Source: Sanyastnella coralliicola (GTDB taxonomy: Bacteria; Bacteroidota; Bacteroidia; Flavobacteriales_D; Sanyastnellaceae). Taken from it: 64,000 nucleotides of DNA. The notes beneath the pieces are model-generated. The model searched no databases, was not told the origin of the DNA, and saw nothing but the letters and a program-made list of their open reading frames with translations. Location of the stretch: NCBI RefSeq assembly GCF_030845195.1, contig NZ_CP132543.1:1-64000 (forward strand), given 5' to 3'. The stretch's first letter is position 1; every line of letters starts with the position of its first letter. Positions 52,916 to 63,197 of this stretch are shown here, piece by piece. A program made the position numbers and the translations under genes.

Positions 52916-55180
52916 ATGAATAAGATCAGAAAGCAGGACGCCCTTGATTATCACTCATCTGGGCGCAAAGGAAAATTGGAGGTGATTCCTTCAAAACCCT
53001 ACAGTTCACAGCGTGATCTTTCCTTGGCTTACTCACCAGGTGTGGCTGAGCCTTGTCTCGCTATCGCGGAAAATCGTGAAGACGTATATAAGTATACTAC
53101 CAAGGGGAATTTGGTAGCAGTAATCAGTAACGGAACAGCCGTGCTTGGTTTAGGGGATATTGGCCCTGAGGCAAGCAAGCCTGTGATGGAAGGAAAAGGA
53201 TTGCTGTTCAAAATCTTCGCTGATATCGATGTGTTCGATATCGAAGTAGATGCTAGTGACGTTGATCGCTTTGTGGAAACTGTAAAGGCGATCGCTCCAA
53301 CTTTCGGAGGGATAAACCTCGAAGACATCAAGGCACCTGAGGCATTCGAAATTGAGAAACGTCTAGTTGAAGAACTCGATATTCCGATCATGCACGATGA
53401 CCAACACGGCACAGCCATCATTTCGGCGGCAGCCTTGTTGAACGCACTCGAGCTAGCAGAGAAGAATATTGAAGACGTGCGCATCGTAGTGAGCGGTGCA
53501 GGTGCAGCAGCCATCTCTTGTCTTGACCTCTACGTTCGTTTAGGTGCAAAGCTTGAGAACATTGCGATGTTCGACTCTAAAGGTCACATCAATACTTCTC
53601 GCGATAATCTCGATGAGCGCAAGTCGCGCTTTGCCACAGAGCAAGCCTTCACTGATTTAGGCGACGCCTTGAAAGACGCAGATGTCTTCCTTGGATTGAG
53701 TAAAGGAGGAATCGTCAACGGCGATATGATCAAATCGATGACGTCGAACCCGATTGTATTCGCATTGGCTAACCCTGATCCTGAAATTGGATATGAAGAA
53801 GCCATGGCGACGCGTGATGACGTTATCATGGCTACCGGACGTTCAGATCACCCTAACCAGGTGAACAACGTACTCGGTTTCCCATACATCTTCCGTGGAG
53901 CATTGGACGTACGTGCTACGTGTATCAACATGGAGATGAAGCTCGCGGCGGTGCAAGCCATTGCGCGTTTAGCAAAAGAACCAGTGCCAGATGAAGTGAA
54001 CGAGGCCTACGATATGCGAAACATCGCTTTCGGACGAGACCTGATCATTCCAAAACCACTGGACCCTCGATTGATTACCGAAGTCGCTTCCGCGGTAGCG
54101 AAAGCAGCCATAGATTCTGGAGTAGCGAAATACGAAATCGACGACTGGGGAGCATACAAGCAAGAACTCATCCGTCGATTAGGACGCGACAATAAGTTGA
54201 TCCGAAGCATTTCTGAACGCGCACGTAAACGTCCGAAGCGCGTTGTGTTTGCTGAAGGAGATAGCTACAAGATTTTGAAAGCCGCAGAGCAAGCCTCTGA
54301 TGAACGCATTGCATTCCCAGTATTGCTTGGAAGTCGTGATCGTATTGAAAACATGATCAAAGAAAACTCAATCGAGTTGACTGATTACGAGATCATCGAT
54401 CCAAGACATCCGGAAGAAGCTGAGCGCTTGACACTTTTCGCAGAGAAGCTTTTCGCGAAACGCCAACGCAAGGGAATGACGTTGACTGAAGCGCGCAAAG
54501 CCATGCGTGATCGCAACTACTTTGGTGCCATGATGGTGGAGACAGGAGATGCAGATGCCTTGGTTTCTGGTTTGACCCGTAACTACCGAAACGTGATTCG
54601 TCCGGCCCTTCAGATCATTGGAATGGAAGAAGGCGTGGAGAAAGTTGCCGGAATGTACATCATTGATAGTGGTTCAGGGCCAATCTTCTTCGCTGATACA
54701 ACAGTGAATGCAGATCCAACCTGGGAAGAACTCGTAGACATCACCTTGCTTGTAGCGAAGACGGTCCGTCGTATGCGCATGACGCCAAAGATTGCCATGT
54801 TGAGTTACTCGAACTTTGGTTCAGCTTATGGCAAAGATTCGAACAAGATGCGCAAAGCAGCGGCATTCCTACAGAAACATCATCCTGATCTGATTGTGGA
54901 TGGTGAAATTCAGGCCAACTTTGCATTGAATAATGAAATGATTGCGGAGAACTTCCCATTCTCAACACTGCGCGGTAGAAAGGTCAACACGTTGATTTTC
55001 CCTAACCTTGCGGCAGGAAACATCGCTTACAAGTTGATGCAAGAGATGGGAGATAAGGAAGTGATCGGTCCGTTGTTGCTTGGAATGAAGAAGTCATTCC
55101 ATGTATTGCAAATGGGATCGAGTGTGCGGGAGATCATCAATATGGTGCGCATCGCTGTGGTTGATGCCCAAAATAAATAG
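52916..55180 (+). CDS. maeB: NADP-dependent malic enzyme (MaeB type, with phosphotransacetylase-like domain)
   Basis: Decarboxylates malate to pyruvate with NADP+. 754 residues: malic enzyme domains (about 1-425) with YSPGVAEPCLAIA, KGNLVAVISNGTAVLGLGDIGP, DDQHGTAII and the dinucleotide fold VVSGAGAAAISC; then a phosphotransacetylase-related domain (about 430-754, RVVFAEGDSYKILKAAEQA, DADALVSGLTRNYRNVIRPALQIIG), usually regulatory (acetyl-CoA binding) in this class. ruvA starts three bases after the stop and sprA after that, so this is the head of a four- or five-gene cluster. Contains two 13-bp words, read AIAE and SAVA. Confidence 0.96.
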   Translation: MNKIRKQDALDYHSSGRKGKLEVIPSKPYSSQRDLSLAYSPGVAEPCLAIAENREDVYKYTTKGNLVAVISNGTAVLGLGDIGPEASKPVMEGKGLLFKIFADIDVFDIEVDASDVDRFVETVKAIAPTFGGINLEDIKAPEAFEIEKRLVEELDIPIMHDDQHGTAIISAAALLNALELAEKNIEDVRIVVSGAGAAAISCLDLYVRLGAKLENIAMFDSKGHINTSRDNLDERKSRFATEQAFTDLGDALKDADVFLGLSKGGIVNGDMIKSMTSNPIVFALANPDPEIGYEEAMATRDDVIMATGRSDHPNQVNNVLGFPYIFRGALDVRATCINMEMKLAAVQAIARLAKEPVPDEVNEAYDMRNIAFGRDLIIPKPLDPRLITEVASAVAKAAIDSGVAKYEIDDWGAYKQELIRRLGRDNKLIRSISERARKRPKRVVFAEGDSYKILKAAEQASDERIAFPVLLGSRDRIENMIKENSIELTDYEIIDPRHPEEAERLTLFAEKLFAKRQRKGMTLTEARKAMRDRNYFGAMMVETGDADALVSGLTRNYRNVIRPALQIIGMEEGVEKVAGMYIIDSGSGPIFFADTTVNADPTWEELVDITLLVAKTVRRMRMTPKIAMLSYSNFGSAYGKDSNKMRKAAAFLQKHHPDLIVDGEIQANFALNNEMIAENFPFSTLRGRKVNTLIFPNLAAGNIAYKLMQEMGDKEVIGPLLLGMKKSFHVLQMGSSVREIINMVRIAVVDAQNK
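53059..53071 (-). repeat. 13-bp iterated word, TTCCGCGATAGCG
   Basis: Exact copy on the minus strand, N=A; the coding strand reads Ala-Ile-Ala-Glu in maeB. Confidence 0.85.
54088..54100 (+). repeat. 13-bp iterated word, TTCCGCGGTAGCG
   Basis: Exact copy, N=G; read Ser-Ala-Val-Ala in maeB, in a different frame from the copy at 53059. Confidence 0.85.
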
Positions 55181-55182
55181 GA

Positions 55183-55767
55183 ATGATCCATCACCTTCGA
55201 GGAAGACTAACTGAGAAAACACCTACGCACGCTATCATAGAATGTGGTGGCGTAGGTTACCTACTACATATAACACTCAATACGGCACAACGCCTACCTA
55301 ACGATGAGTCATGCATGCTGCTCGTTCACGAAGTGATTAGAGAAGATGCGCATGAACTTTACGGTTTCCTTGAAGAAGGGGAGCGTGAGGCCTTCAGACG
55401 TTTGGTGTCTGTGTCTGGTGTTGGAGCCAATACGGCTCGTATGATCTTGAGTTCTCTGACTCCTGCTGACCTTGTTAATGTGATCCTTTCCAAGGATGTC
55501 GATAGTTTGAAAGGCATCAAAGGAATTGGGGCTAAAACTGCCCAACGAATAATTGTAGATTTGCACGACAAATTTCCAGCGGGTGATCTTGGTATTGAAA
55601 AAATTGCTCCTGGAGGCAATACAGTTAAAATTGAAGCGTTAACTGCATTGTCGTCGCTAGGCTTCGACAGAACCAAAGCAGAAAAAACTCTCGATAAGAT
55701 CTTGAAGACAGAAGGGTCATCTATCTCGGTAGAAGAACTGATCAAGCTGGCTCTCAAGCAACTATGA
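55183..55767 (+). CDS. ruvA: Holliday junction DNA helicase subunit RuvA
   Basis: Tetrameric junction-binding subunit that loads RuvB (gene at 1481). 194 residues: OB-fold domain (about 1-62, MIHHLRGRL, CGGVGYLLHI), two helix-hairpin-helix motifs (VSGVGANTARMIL about 77-89; IKGIGAKTAQRII about 112-124) and the C-terminal RuvB-contact domain (ALTALSSLGFDRTKAEKTLDKIL). Between maeB and sprA with spacers of two and one bases, a gene order that I recall as conserved around sprA in flavobacteria. Confidence 0.97.
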   Translation: MIHHLRGRLTEKTPTHAIIECGGVGYLLHITLNTAQRLPNDESCMLLVHEVIREDAHELYGFLEEGEREAFRRLVSVSGVGANTARMILSSLTPADLVNVILSKDVDSLKGIKGIGAKTAQRIIVDLHDKFPAGDLGIEKIAPGGNTVKIEALTALSSLGFDRTKAEKTLDKILKTEGSSISVEELIKLALKQL

Positions 55768-55768
55768 T

Positions 55769-58700
55769 ATGCGTTTGAGGGCTAAATATTTGATTGGAAG
55801 TGTGATGTTGATTGTCCTCCTCGGATTGTTCTGGGGCAGTACCGCTATCGACATGTTGGAGTCTTGGCGTCCGGATCCAAGAGCGCACAAGCCTATTGTC
55901 ATTGAACCGGATACATTGGACCTTCCTTTTCCACACGGAGAAGATCCATTCAACCCAACCGAGAATACCGGTGGTATCTCTCTAGATTGGCCAGACAATT
56001 TCCAGTACAACGTAGAATACGATCCAATCACGGGTACTTATGTAGTCGTTCAAACGATTGGTGATTCTATTGTTTTCCGCTCTCCAACGAGCTACACCCT
56101 CGACGAATACCTCGAATACGATATCCAACAGAACGTTTCTGACTACTGGGCTGAACGCCAAGAAGAAGAAGATGAAGCAAACCGTGCTTGGGCACCTGTG
56201 CTGAAAGTAGGAGGGGAAGGATTCAAAAACATCTTCGGTAGTAACGAGATCGAAATTCGTCCGCAAGGTTCTGCTGAATTGACCTTTGGTTTCAATACTT
56301 CGAAAACAGATAACCCGCGAATTCCAGAACGTCAACGTCGTATCACGACCTTCGATTTCAATCAGCGAATCCAGCTGAACGTAGTCGGAAACATCGGTAC
56401 GAAGATGCAGTTGACTACCCAGTACAATACGGAGGCGACCTTCGATTTCGAGAATCAAATGAAACTCGAGTACACGGGTGATGAAGATGAGATCATCAAG
56501 AAGATTGAAGCAGGTAACGTAAGTATGCCGCTCTCTGGAACACTGATCTCAGGTAGCCAGAGTCTTTTCGGTGTGAAGCTTGAAACGCAGTGGGGACGTC
56601 TCCGCAATACAACCGTATTCTCACAGCAGCAGGGTGAGCGTAAAGAGATCACTGTGGAAGGTGGTGCTCAAACACAGCTCTTCGATATCCGCGCTGACAA
56701 CTACGAAGCAAACAAACACTACTTCCTTTCTCAATGGTTCCGCGACCAATACGACGATGCATGTGCCAGTCTACCGGTAGTGAACTCAGGAGTGAACATT
56801 ACACGTATTGAGGTATGGGTAGTGAACATGCAAGCGAATACGCAAAACGTGCGTAACGTGATCGCATTCTCTGATCTTGGAGAGCACCCGAACTACGTTT
56901 CAACCAACCTACCTGTTGGTGACCTCTCAGATCGTCCTGAATTGGCGATTACCCTAGATCAGAATCCAAACAACTTGAATAACGACGTCTTCCTCGATAT
57001 GACTGAGAACGAGGAAGTGATGGGTTATACTGGTGCGAATGCCGCTATCGCGGAAATGAACATGGGCTACCAGCAAGGGGTACACTACGAACGTGTGGGT
57101 AACGCGCGAATGTTGAGTACGTCTGAGTACACCTACAACAGTCGTCTTGGTTTCATCTCGCTTCGTCAAGCATTGAATAATGCTGAGGTACTTGCGGTAT
57201 CATACGAGTACACCTTGAACGGTGAGACCTACCAAGTAGGTACCCTTTCGCAGGATGGATACACTGCTCCTAGCGCTTTGATCTTGAAGATGTTGAAGTC
57301 TTCAGTGACACAAGTGAAACTGGATAACGGTGACCCAGCTCCGATGTGGGACTTGATGATGAAGAACGTCTACAGCATGGGAGCGTTCGGAATCAACCGC
57401 GACAACTTCCGTCTGGATGTATGGTACAATGACCCTTCAACGGGAGTTGACCTAAACTACATCCCACGCGATCCGCTGGAAGGACAATTGCTCTTGCAGC
57501 TACTCAACCTCGATAGGTTGGACATCAATAACATACCGAACAAAGACGGTTTCTTCGATTTTGTAGACAATGCCGCCACCCAAGGGGGTACCATAGAATC
57601 GCAAACCGGTCGAATATTCTTCCCTGTCGTCGAGCCATTCGGTGAGCACCTTGAAGGCGTCATACGCGACCAAGTAGATGACCCTGACCTCGAGGAGTCG
57701 TTGGTGAATACCATTGTGTATCAGCCACTCTATGATTCTACGAAAACAGCCGCACAGCAGATTCCTTCATTGAACCGTTTCCGCGTTCGCGGTCAGTTCC
57801 AGTCGCAGTCGAGCTCTGAAATTAGCTTGAATGCCTTGAACGTTCCACAAGGGTCGGTATCGGTTACTGCTGGTGGGGTAGTGCTCGTTGAGAACCAGGA
57901 TTACACGGTTGACTATAACCTCGGTCGTGTACGTATCCTGAATGAAGGTCTTTTGGAGTCAGGTACTCCAATCAATATCTCGCTTGAAAGTAACTCGCTC
58001 TTCAATATTCAAATGCGAACCTTGATAGGTAGCCGCTTTGACTATGAAGTCGACGACAACCTGAATATTGGAGCCACGGTAATGAACCTTCGGGAACGTC
58101 CGCTGACACAGAAAGTGAACGTGGGTGACGAACCGGTGAACAACACGATCCTTGGAGCTGATGTTCAGTACCAGACAGAGAGTGAATTCTTGACGCGTTT
58201 GGTTGACCGAATTCCGTTGATCGATACGAAGGCAAAATCTTCGATTGATGTTTCCGGGGAGGCAGCCTACTTGATTCCAGGATATTCGAGAGCCATCGGT
58301 GACGACGGTAACGCATACATTGATGACTTCGAGGGGTCACAGTCGGTGATTGACATTCGATCAATCAACCAGTGGTTCATGGCTTCTACACCAAAACTTC
58401 AGTCGGATTTATTCCCTGAAGGAAACGTGGAAGACTCATTGATCTACAACTACAACCGCGCGAAACTTTCTTGGTACACGATTGATCCGCAGTTCTTCCG
58501 TGGTAACGGATTGCAAGACGGACAGGTATCAAACGATATTAAGAGTGACCACCGCATGCGTGAAGTCTTGGAAGGTGAGGTATTCCCGAACCGAGAACTT
58601 CCTGCAGGTACACCACCGTTGATTCCAACGCTTGACCTTACCTTCTATCCAGATGAGCGTGGTCAGTACAACTACGAATTGCCAAATGGTGCTCCTGGAG

Positions 58701-61700
58701 TTTCAGCAGGTCTGAACACTGACGGTACACTTGTAGCCCCTGAAACACGTTGGGGTGGTATTCAGCGTGCCTTGGTGACAACTGACTTTGAGACCTCAAA
58801 CGTTCAATTCATTCAGTTCTGGTTGATGGATCCATTCCACGCTGATTCTGAGAATACGAACGGAGGGGAACTCTACTTCAACCTTGGTAACGTTTCTGAG
58901 GACGTTCTGAATGATTCACAGCTCTCTTACGAGAATGGATTGCCTTCGGCGAACCAAGATCTTCCGGTGCTTGAGTCTATTTGGGGTATCTACCCAGACC
59001 CGGCTACCTTCAACGTTGTTAACGCCTTTGATAACTCAACGGGTAACTACGATCAGCAGGATATCGGTCTTGATGGATTGAACAGTGCAGATGAGCAGAC
59101 CTTCTTTGACTCATGGTTGGCTGAGGTACAAGGTTTCCTTGATCCTGACGCTTTCGCGGAATACCAGGCTGACCCTTCTGCCGATGACTTCGAGTACTTC
59201 CGTTCTCCTGAGGCACAGAGTAACGAATGGACAATCATTCGTCGTTACAAGAACTTCAACGGTTACGATGGAAACTCTGATACGGGAACACCAAACGGTT
59301 ACCCGATTGCAGCGACAACGATTCCGAACACCGAGGATATCAACCAGGATATCACCCTAAGTACGATTGAGAGCTACTACCAGTATCGCGTATCACTTCG
59401 TCCGCAAGACCTAGGGGAGGAGAATATTGGAAGTAACTACATCACAGACTCTTTTGAGACGACAGTTGAAACAGCGAATGGCGAATCACGAAACATCCGC
59501 TGGTACCAGTTCAAGATTCCGATCTTCAACTACGACAACCGCGTAGGTGGTATCACAGACTTCCGTTCGATCCGCTTCATTCGTATGTTCATGAAAGGAT
59601 GGTCTGAGGAAGCTACACTTCGTTTCGCTCGTCTTGAGCTCGTACGTGGTGAGTGGCGTGAGTACCTCGGAAGTCTTGAAGGTCCACAAGAAATTGAGCC
59701 GAACGATCCAGAACCTACAACGTTCACGATTGGTGCGGTAAACATTGAAGAAAACGGTAACCGTGAACCAGTTCCTTACGTGATTCCTCCTGGAATTCTT
59801 CGTGAGATCGACGTCGGTACCGCGAACCAGCGTCGTTTGAACGAGCAGTCGCTATCACTTGAAGTCTGTAACCTGATTGATGGTGATGCACGAGCCGCCT
59901 ATCGCAATGTGAGTTACGACATGCGATTGTATAAGAAGCTGAAGATGTTCCTGCACGCAGAGGCAGGTCCGGATGGGGCTCCTTTGAACGATAATGAGGT
60001 AACCGCATTCATTCGATTAGGTAGTGACTTCAATGAGAACTACTATGAATACGAAATCCCGTTGAAGGTCACGCCAGCGTTTACCGGTGATGACGATGAA
60101 ATCTGGCCGAGCGAAAACGACGTTGAAATCGAGTTTGCGAAGTTCCAGAACTTGAAATTGTCACGTCCTGCAGGTTATCCAACCTTCCAGGAATACATTG
60201 AACGCGATGGGGAGGCGATGCTCCGAGTGAAGGGTAACCCTAACCTCGCCAATGTAATCGTGGTGATGATCGGTATTCGTAACCCGCAGCAGGATGGTAA
60301 CCCATTTGTGAGCACTGACCTTGGTGATCCAAAGTGTGTAACTGTTTGGGCGAACGAGCTCCGTTTGACTGACTTTGACGAACCAGGAGGTTGGGCAGCG
60401 GTAGCACGTATGAATGCTACGCTCGCTGACTTCGGTAACGTATCGGTTGCGGCAAACATGTCTACTCCTGGTTGGGGTGGAATCGAGCAGGCCGTACTTG
60501 AACGTCAACGTGAGACCATCCGTGGAATTGATGCCAATACCACGCTACAACTTGGTAAATTCTTCCCTGAGAATCTAGGAGTTCAGCTCCCGGTATACCT
60601 CGGGTATTCAGAAACGGTGACGACACCTCAATTCGATCCATTAGCTCCAGATATTGAGCTGGATCAGGTGGACCTGACCCCTGAACGACGGAAGAGTTCA
60701 CAGCAAATTGTCCGAAGGCGAAGTATCAACTTCACCAATGTCCGAATTGACCCTCAACCGAGCAATAAGCCGAAGAAGGATAAGAAGAAAGACAAGGAGA
60801 AGGATGACGCTGATGATAAAAAAGACAAAGGCGGTAAAGGTGGAAAAGGCGGAGCTGGAAAAGATGCCAAGTTCTACGACATCTCCAATGTAAGTCTGTC
60901 GTACGGGTACAACGAGACCTACCGACGAGACATTAACATGGAGTTCCAGATGCAGAAGAGCTACACTGGAGGTCTGAACTACGCATTCCAGAACAAGCCT
61001 ACAGAAGTTCGTCCATTCAAGAATATTGGTTCTAGTCCGTTCTTCAAGTGGCTGAAAGACTTCAACTTTTATACCGGAATCAAGTCGTTTACGTTCAACA
61101 CGACGATGGATCGTATGTACGAGACGTCACGTGTACGAAACAACACGGCCGCTCTCTTCGGAGTTGAGACGAACGTACTCATCCAAACTCAGGTATTGAA
61201 GACTTGGAACTGGAACCGTACGTACAACTTGAATTATGACATCACGAAGGCGTTGAAATTCACCTACTCGGCGAATAACCAGGCCTTGGTAGGAGAACCA
61301 GCAGGGGTGATCGACCGCGAAGATGTGGATTGGTACGAAGCCTACAAAGACACCGTTTGGAACAACATCCAGAACTTCGGTGAGACCACGAACTTCAACC
61401 ACAACGTTTCGTTGAGCTACAAGCTTCCGTTCGACAAGATCCCGATGATGGATTGGATTTCTTCGGATGCTCGTTACCAAGGAACTTACCGTTGGGACCG
61501 TGCTCCGTTCTCACAGGATTCATTGGGGCACACGATTCAGAACTCACGAAACCTGACCTTGAACGCACAAGGAAACTTGGTGAACCTCTACAACAAGTCT
61601 GACTTCTTGAAAGAGATCAACCGCAAATCTCCAAAACGTAATCAAGGGCGCCAGGGACGAAATGAAGACAAAGATGGTTTCGGTAATGACAAGGAAGACG

Positions 61701-63148
61701 ATGACGATCGCGAGAAAGTAAATCCACTCCACGTGGCACTGCGTTTCTTGATGATGGTTCGAAACGTATCCGGATCGTACACTCGAAATGAAGGTATCCT
61801 CTTACCAGGTTATGCTCAGACTACCCAATTGGTAGGTATGGACCCGAACTTCGAAGCTCCAGGTATCCCATTCGTGCTTGGTTGGCAGAATACCGACCTT
61901 CTCGGAAATGAAACCGGAAACTTCGCGCTCGATGCCGCCGCCAATGGCTGGATGGTGAATAGTCCTTTCTTGAATCAGCAGTATTCGGAGACCTTCTCGG
62001 AGAGCATTAACCTCCGCGCGAACTTGGAACCGATCAAGCACTTCAAGATTGAGTTGACAGCAACTCGTCAGGAGTCACGTAGTCAGAACAGCTTCTTCCG
62101 TTTCGATGAAGAGCTAGGAGACTTCGAATTCCAGTCGCCATTGGAGACAGGGAACTTCACAGCGTCGATCATTACGTGGGCAACCGCGTTTGAACAGGAT
62201 GATGAAGACTTCAATAACCCAGTCTTTGATCAATTCTTGTTGAATCGCCTGTCTGTATCGGAGCGTTTGAATGATGAAACTTACCAGTTCACAGATCCTG
62301 AAGACAACGGATACTACTCTGGTTGGGGACCAACTTCACAAGACGTGACGATTGCGGCATTCATTGCAGCATACACAGGTCAGGATGTGAACGAGGTAGA
62401 GCTTGATCCATTCAAGACGAAAATGGCGCCGAACTGGCGTGTGACGTACGACGGATTGAGCAAGCTGCCAGCCTTTAAGAAGCGCTTTAAGCAGTTCAAC
62501 CTGACGCACACATACCGCTCGACGATTTCGACAAGCTACGTGACGAACTTGAACTATGAAGAAGATCCGAACACAGGTTTGCCTGTTGCGGTTGACCAGA
62601 GTGATTTTGGAAACTTCATTGCACAACGTCAGATCAGCAGTGTAACGATCAGCGAACAGTTGTCTCCACTTATCGGATTCGACATGACGCTGAAGACCTC
62701 TGGTAAAAACGATCCTCAGATCCGCTTGGAGATGGGACGTGACCGTAACATGAACTTCGCATTGACGAACCTTCAGATCACTGAAACACGCAGTAACTCG
62801 ATTGTAATGGGAGTTGGATACCGCTTCACTGAGGTGCCAAACCCATTCTACCGTCGTCGTGGTAAACTGCCGGTACAAGTGTTGGAAGACACGCAGCTTT
62901 CATTGCGTGCTGACCTCACTATCCGTGACAACGTAACAGTGATTCGTAAGGTGGAAGAGCGTCAGAATCAGCCAACCGCCGGACAGCGAATTCTATCATT
63001 GAAAACCACAGCTGACCTTGAGGTTTCTCGTAAGTTGACGCTGCGTTTCTTCTACGATCACCAGATTACACGTCCGAAGATTTCTACGGCATTCCCGACG
63101 TCGAATATCAATTCGGGTATTACGTTGCGATTCCAGCTTACACAATAA
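55769..63148 (+). CDS. sprA: Type IX secretion outer-membrane translocon SprA/Sov
   Basis: The giant barrel through which folded cargo with type A or type B tags crosses the outer membrane; also needed for gliding motility where present. 2459 residues, the expected size. N-terminal signal or anchor (about 8-27, LIGSVMLIVLLGLFWGSTAI); long beta-rich periplasmic and barrel regions with many Asn/Asp turns; typical SprA segments such as GEAAYLIPGYSRAIGDDGNAYIDDFEGSQS (about 820-850) and LEVCNLIDGDARAAYRNVSYDMR. Two charged low-complexity loops lie near 1665-1700 (Lys/Asp/Gly) and 1950-1980. One 13-bp word, read AIAE. Follows ruvA by one base. Confidence 0.97.
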   Translation: MRLRAKYLIGSVMLIVLLGLFWGSTAIDMLESWRPDPRAHKPIVIEPDTLDLPFPHGEDPFNPTENTGGISLDWPDNFQYNVEYDPITGTYVVVQTIGDSIVFRSPTSYTLDEYLEYDIQQNVSDYWAERQEEEDEANRAWAPVLKVGGEGFKNIFGSNEIEIRPQGSAELTFGFNTSKTDNPRIPERQRRITTFDFNQRIQLNVVGNIGTKMQLTTQYNTEATFDFENQMKLEYTGDEDEIIKKIEAGNVSMPLSGTLISGSQSLFGVKLETQWGRLRNTTVFSQQQGERKEITVEGGAQTQLFDIRADNYEANKHYFLSQWFRDQYDDACASLPVVNSGVNITRIEVWVVNMQANTQNVRNVIAFSDLGEHPNYVSTNLPVGDLSDRPELAITLDQNPNNLNNDVFLDMTENEEVMGYTGANAAIAEMNMGYQQGVHYERVGNARMLSTSEYTYNSRLGFISLRQALNNAEVLAVSYEYTLNGETYQVGTLSQDGYTAPSALILKMLKSSVTQVKLDNGDPAPMWDLMMKNVYSMGAFGINRDNFRLDVWYNDPSTGVDLNYIPRDPLEGQLLLQLLNLDRLDINNIPNKDGFFDFVDNAATQGGTIESQTGRIFFPVVEPFGEHLEGVIRDQVDDPDLEESLVNTIVYQPLYDSTKTAAQQIPSLNRFRVRGQFQSQSSSEISLNALNVPQGSVSVTAGGVVLVENQDYTVDYNLGRVRILNEGLLESGTPINISLESNSLFNIQMRTLIGSRFDYEVDDNLNIGATVMNLRERPLTQKVNVGDEPVNNTILGADVQYQTESEFLTRLVDRIPLIDTKAKSSIDVSGEAAYLIPGYSRAIGDDGNAYIDDFEGSQSVIDIRSINQWFMASTPKLQSDLFPEGNVEDSLIYNYNRAKLSWYTIDPQFFRGNGLQDGQVSNDIKSDHRMREVLEGEVFPNRELPAGTPPLIPTLDLTFYPDERGQYNYELPNGAPGVSAGLNTDGTLVAPETRWGGIQRALVTTDFETSNVQFIQFWLMDPFHADSENTNGGELYFNLGNVSEDVLNDSQLSYENGLPSANQDLPVLESIWGIYPDPATFNVVNAFDNSTGNYDQQDIGLDGLNSADEQTFFDSWLAEVQGFLDPDAFAEYQADPSADDFEYFRSPEAQSNEWTIIRRYKNFNGYDGNSDTGTPNGYPIAATTIPNTEDINQDITLSTIESYYQYRVSLRPQDLGEENIGSNYITDSFETTVETANGESRNIRWYQFKIPIFNYDNRVGGITDFRSIRFIRMFMKGWSEEATLRFARLELVRGEWREYLGSLEGPQEIEPNDPEPTTFTIGAVNIEENGNREPVPYVIPPGILREIDVGTANQRRLNEQSLSLEVCNLIDGDARAAYRNVSYDMRLYKKLKMFLHAEAGPDGAPLNDNEVTAFIRLGSDFNENYYEYEIPLKVTPAFTGDDDEIWPSENDVEIEFAKFQNLKLSRPAGYPTFQEYIERDGEAMLRVKGNPNLANVIVVMIGIRNPQQDGNPFVSTDLGDPKCVTVWANELRLTDFDEPGGWAAVARMNATLADFGNVSVAANMSTPGWGGIEQAVLERQRETIRGIDANTTLQLGKFFPENLGVQLPVYLGYSETVTTPQFDPLAPDIELDQVDLTPERRKSSQQIVRRRSINFTNVRIDPQPSNKPKKDKKKDKEKDDADDKKDKGGKGGKGGAGKDAKFYDISNVSLSYGYNETYRRDINMEFQMQKSYTGGLNYAFQNKPTEVRPFKNIGSSPFFKWLKDFNFYTGIKSFTFNTTMDRMYETSRVRNNTAALFGVETNVLIQTQVLKTWNWNRTYNLNYDITKALKFTYSANNQALVGEPAGVIDREDVDWYEAYKDTVWNNIQNFGETTNFNHNVSLSYKLPFDKIPMMDWISSDARYQGTYRWDRAPFSQDSLGHTIQNSRNLTLNAQGNLVNLYNKSDFLKEINRKSPKRNQGRQGRNEDKDGFGNDKEDDDDREKVNPLHVALRFLMMVRNVSGSYTRNEGILLPGYAQTTQLVGMDPNFEAPGIPFVLGWQNTDLLGNETGNFALDAAANGWMVNSPFLNQQYSETFSESINLRANLEPIKHFKIELTATRQESRSQNSFFRFDEELGDFEFQSPLETGNFTASIITWATAFEQDDEDFNNPVFDQFLLNRLSVSERLNDETYQFTDPEDNGYYSGWGPTSQDVTIAAFIAAYTGQDVNEVELDPFKTKMAPNWRVTYDGLSKLPAFKKRFKQFNLTHTYRSTISTSYVTNLNYEEDPNTGLPVAVDQSDFGNFIAQRQISSVTISEQLSPLIGFDMTLKTSGKNDPQIRLEMGRDRNMNFALTNLQITETRSNSIVMGVGYRFTEVPNPFYRRRGKLPVQVLEDTQLSLRADLTIRDNVTVIRKVEERQNQPTAGQRILSLKTTADLEVSRKLTLRFFYDHQITRPKISTAFPTSNINSGITLRFQLTQ
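57043..57055 (-). repeat. 13-bp iterated word, TTCCGCGATAGCG
   Basis: Exact copy on the minus strand, N=A; the coding strand reads Ala-Ile-Ala-Glu in sprA. Confidence 0.85.
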
Positions 63149-63172
63149 GCTTTTACAGAAGGTCAAAAAGTA

Positions 63173-63180
63173 TATTTTTG
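63173..63180 (+). promoter_or_regulatory. Promoter -7 box TATTTTTG of gcvH
   Basis: TAnnTTTG match about 17 bases before ATG 63198, with TTTT about 18 bp upstream as a weak -33 element. It suggests gcvH can be expressed separately from sprA. Confidence 0.5.
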
Positions 63181-63197
63181 TCGCAAAAGGAATTGAA

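Noticed and set aside
5315..57055. The 13-bp word as a protein repeat or codon-usage effect
   Set aside because: It is read in three different frames (AxAE, FRxS, SAVA), in unrelated proteins and in both orientations, so a peptide motif or codon preference does not explain it.
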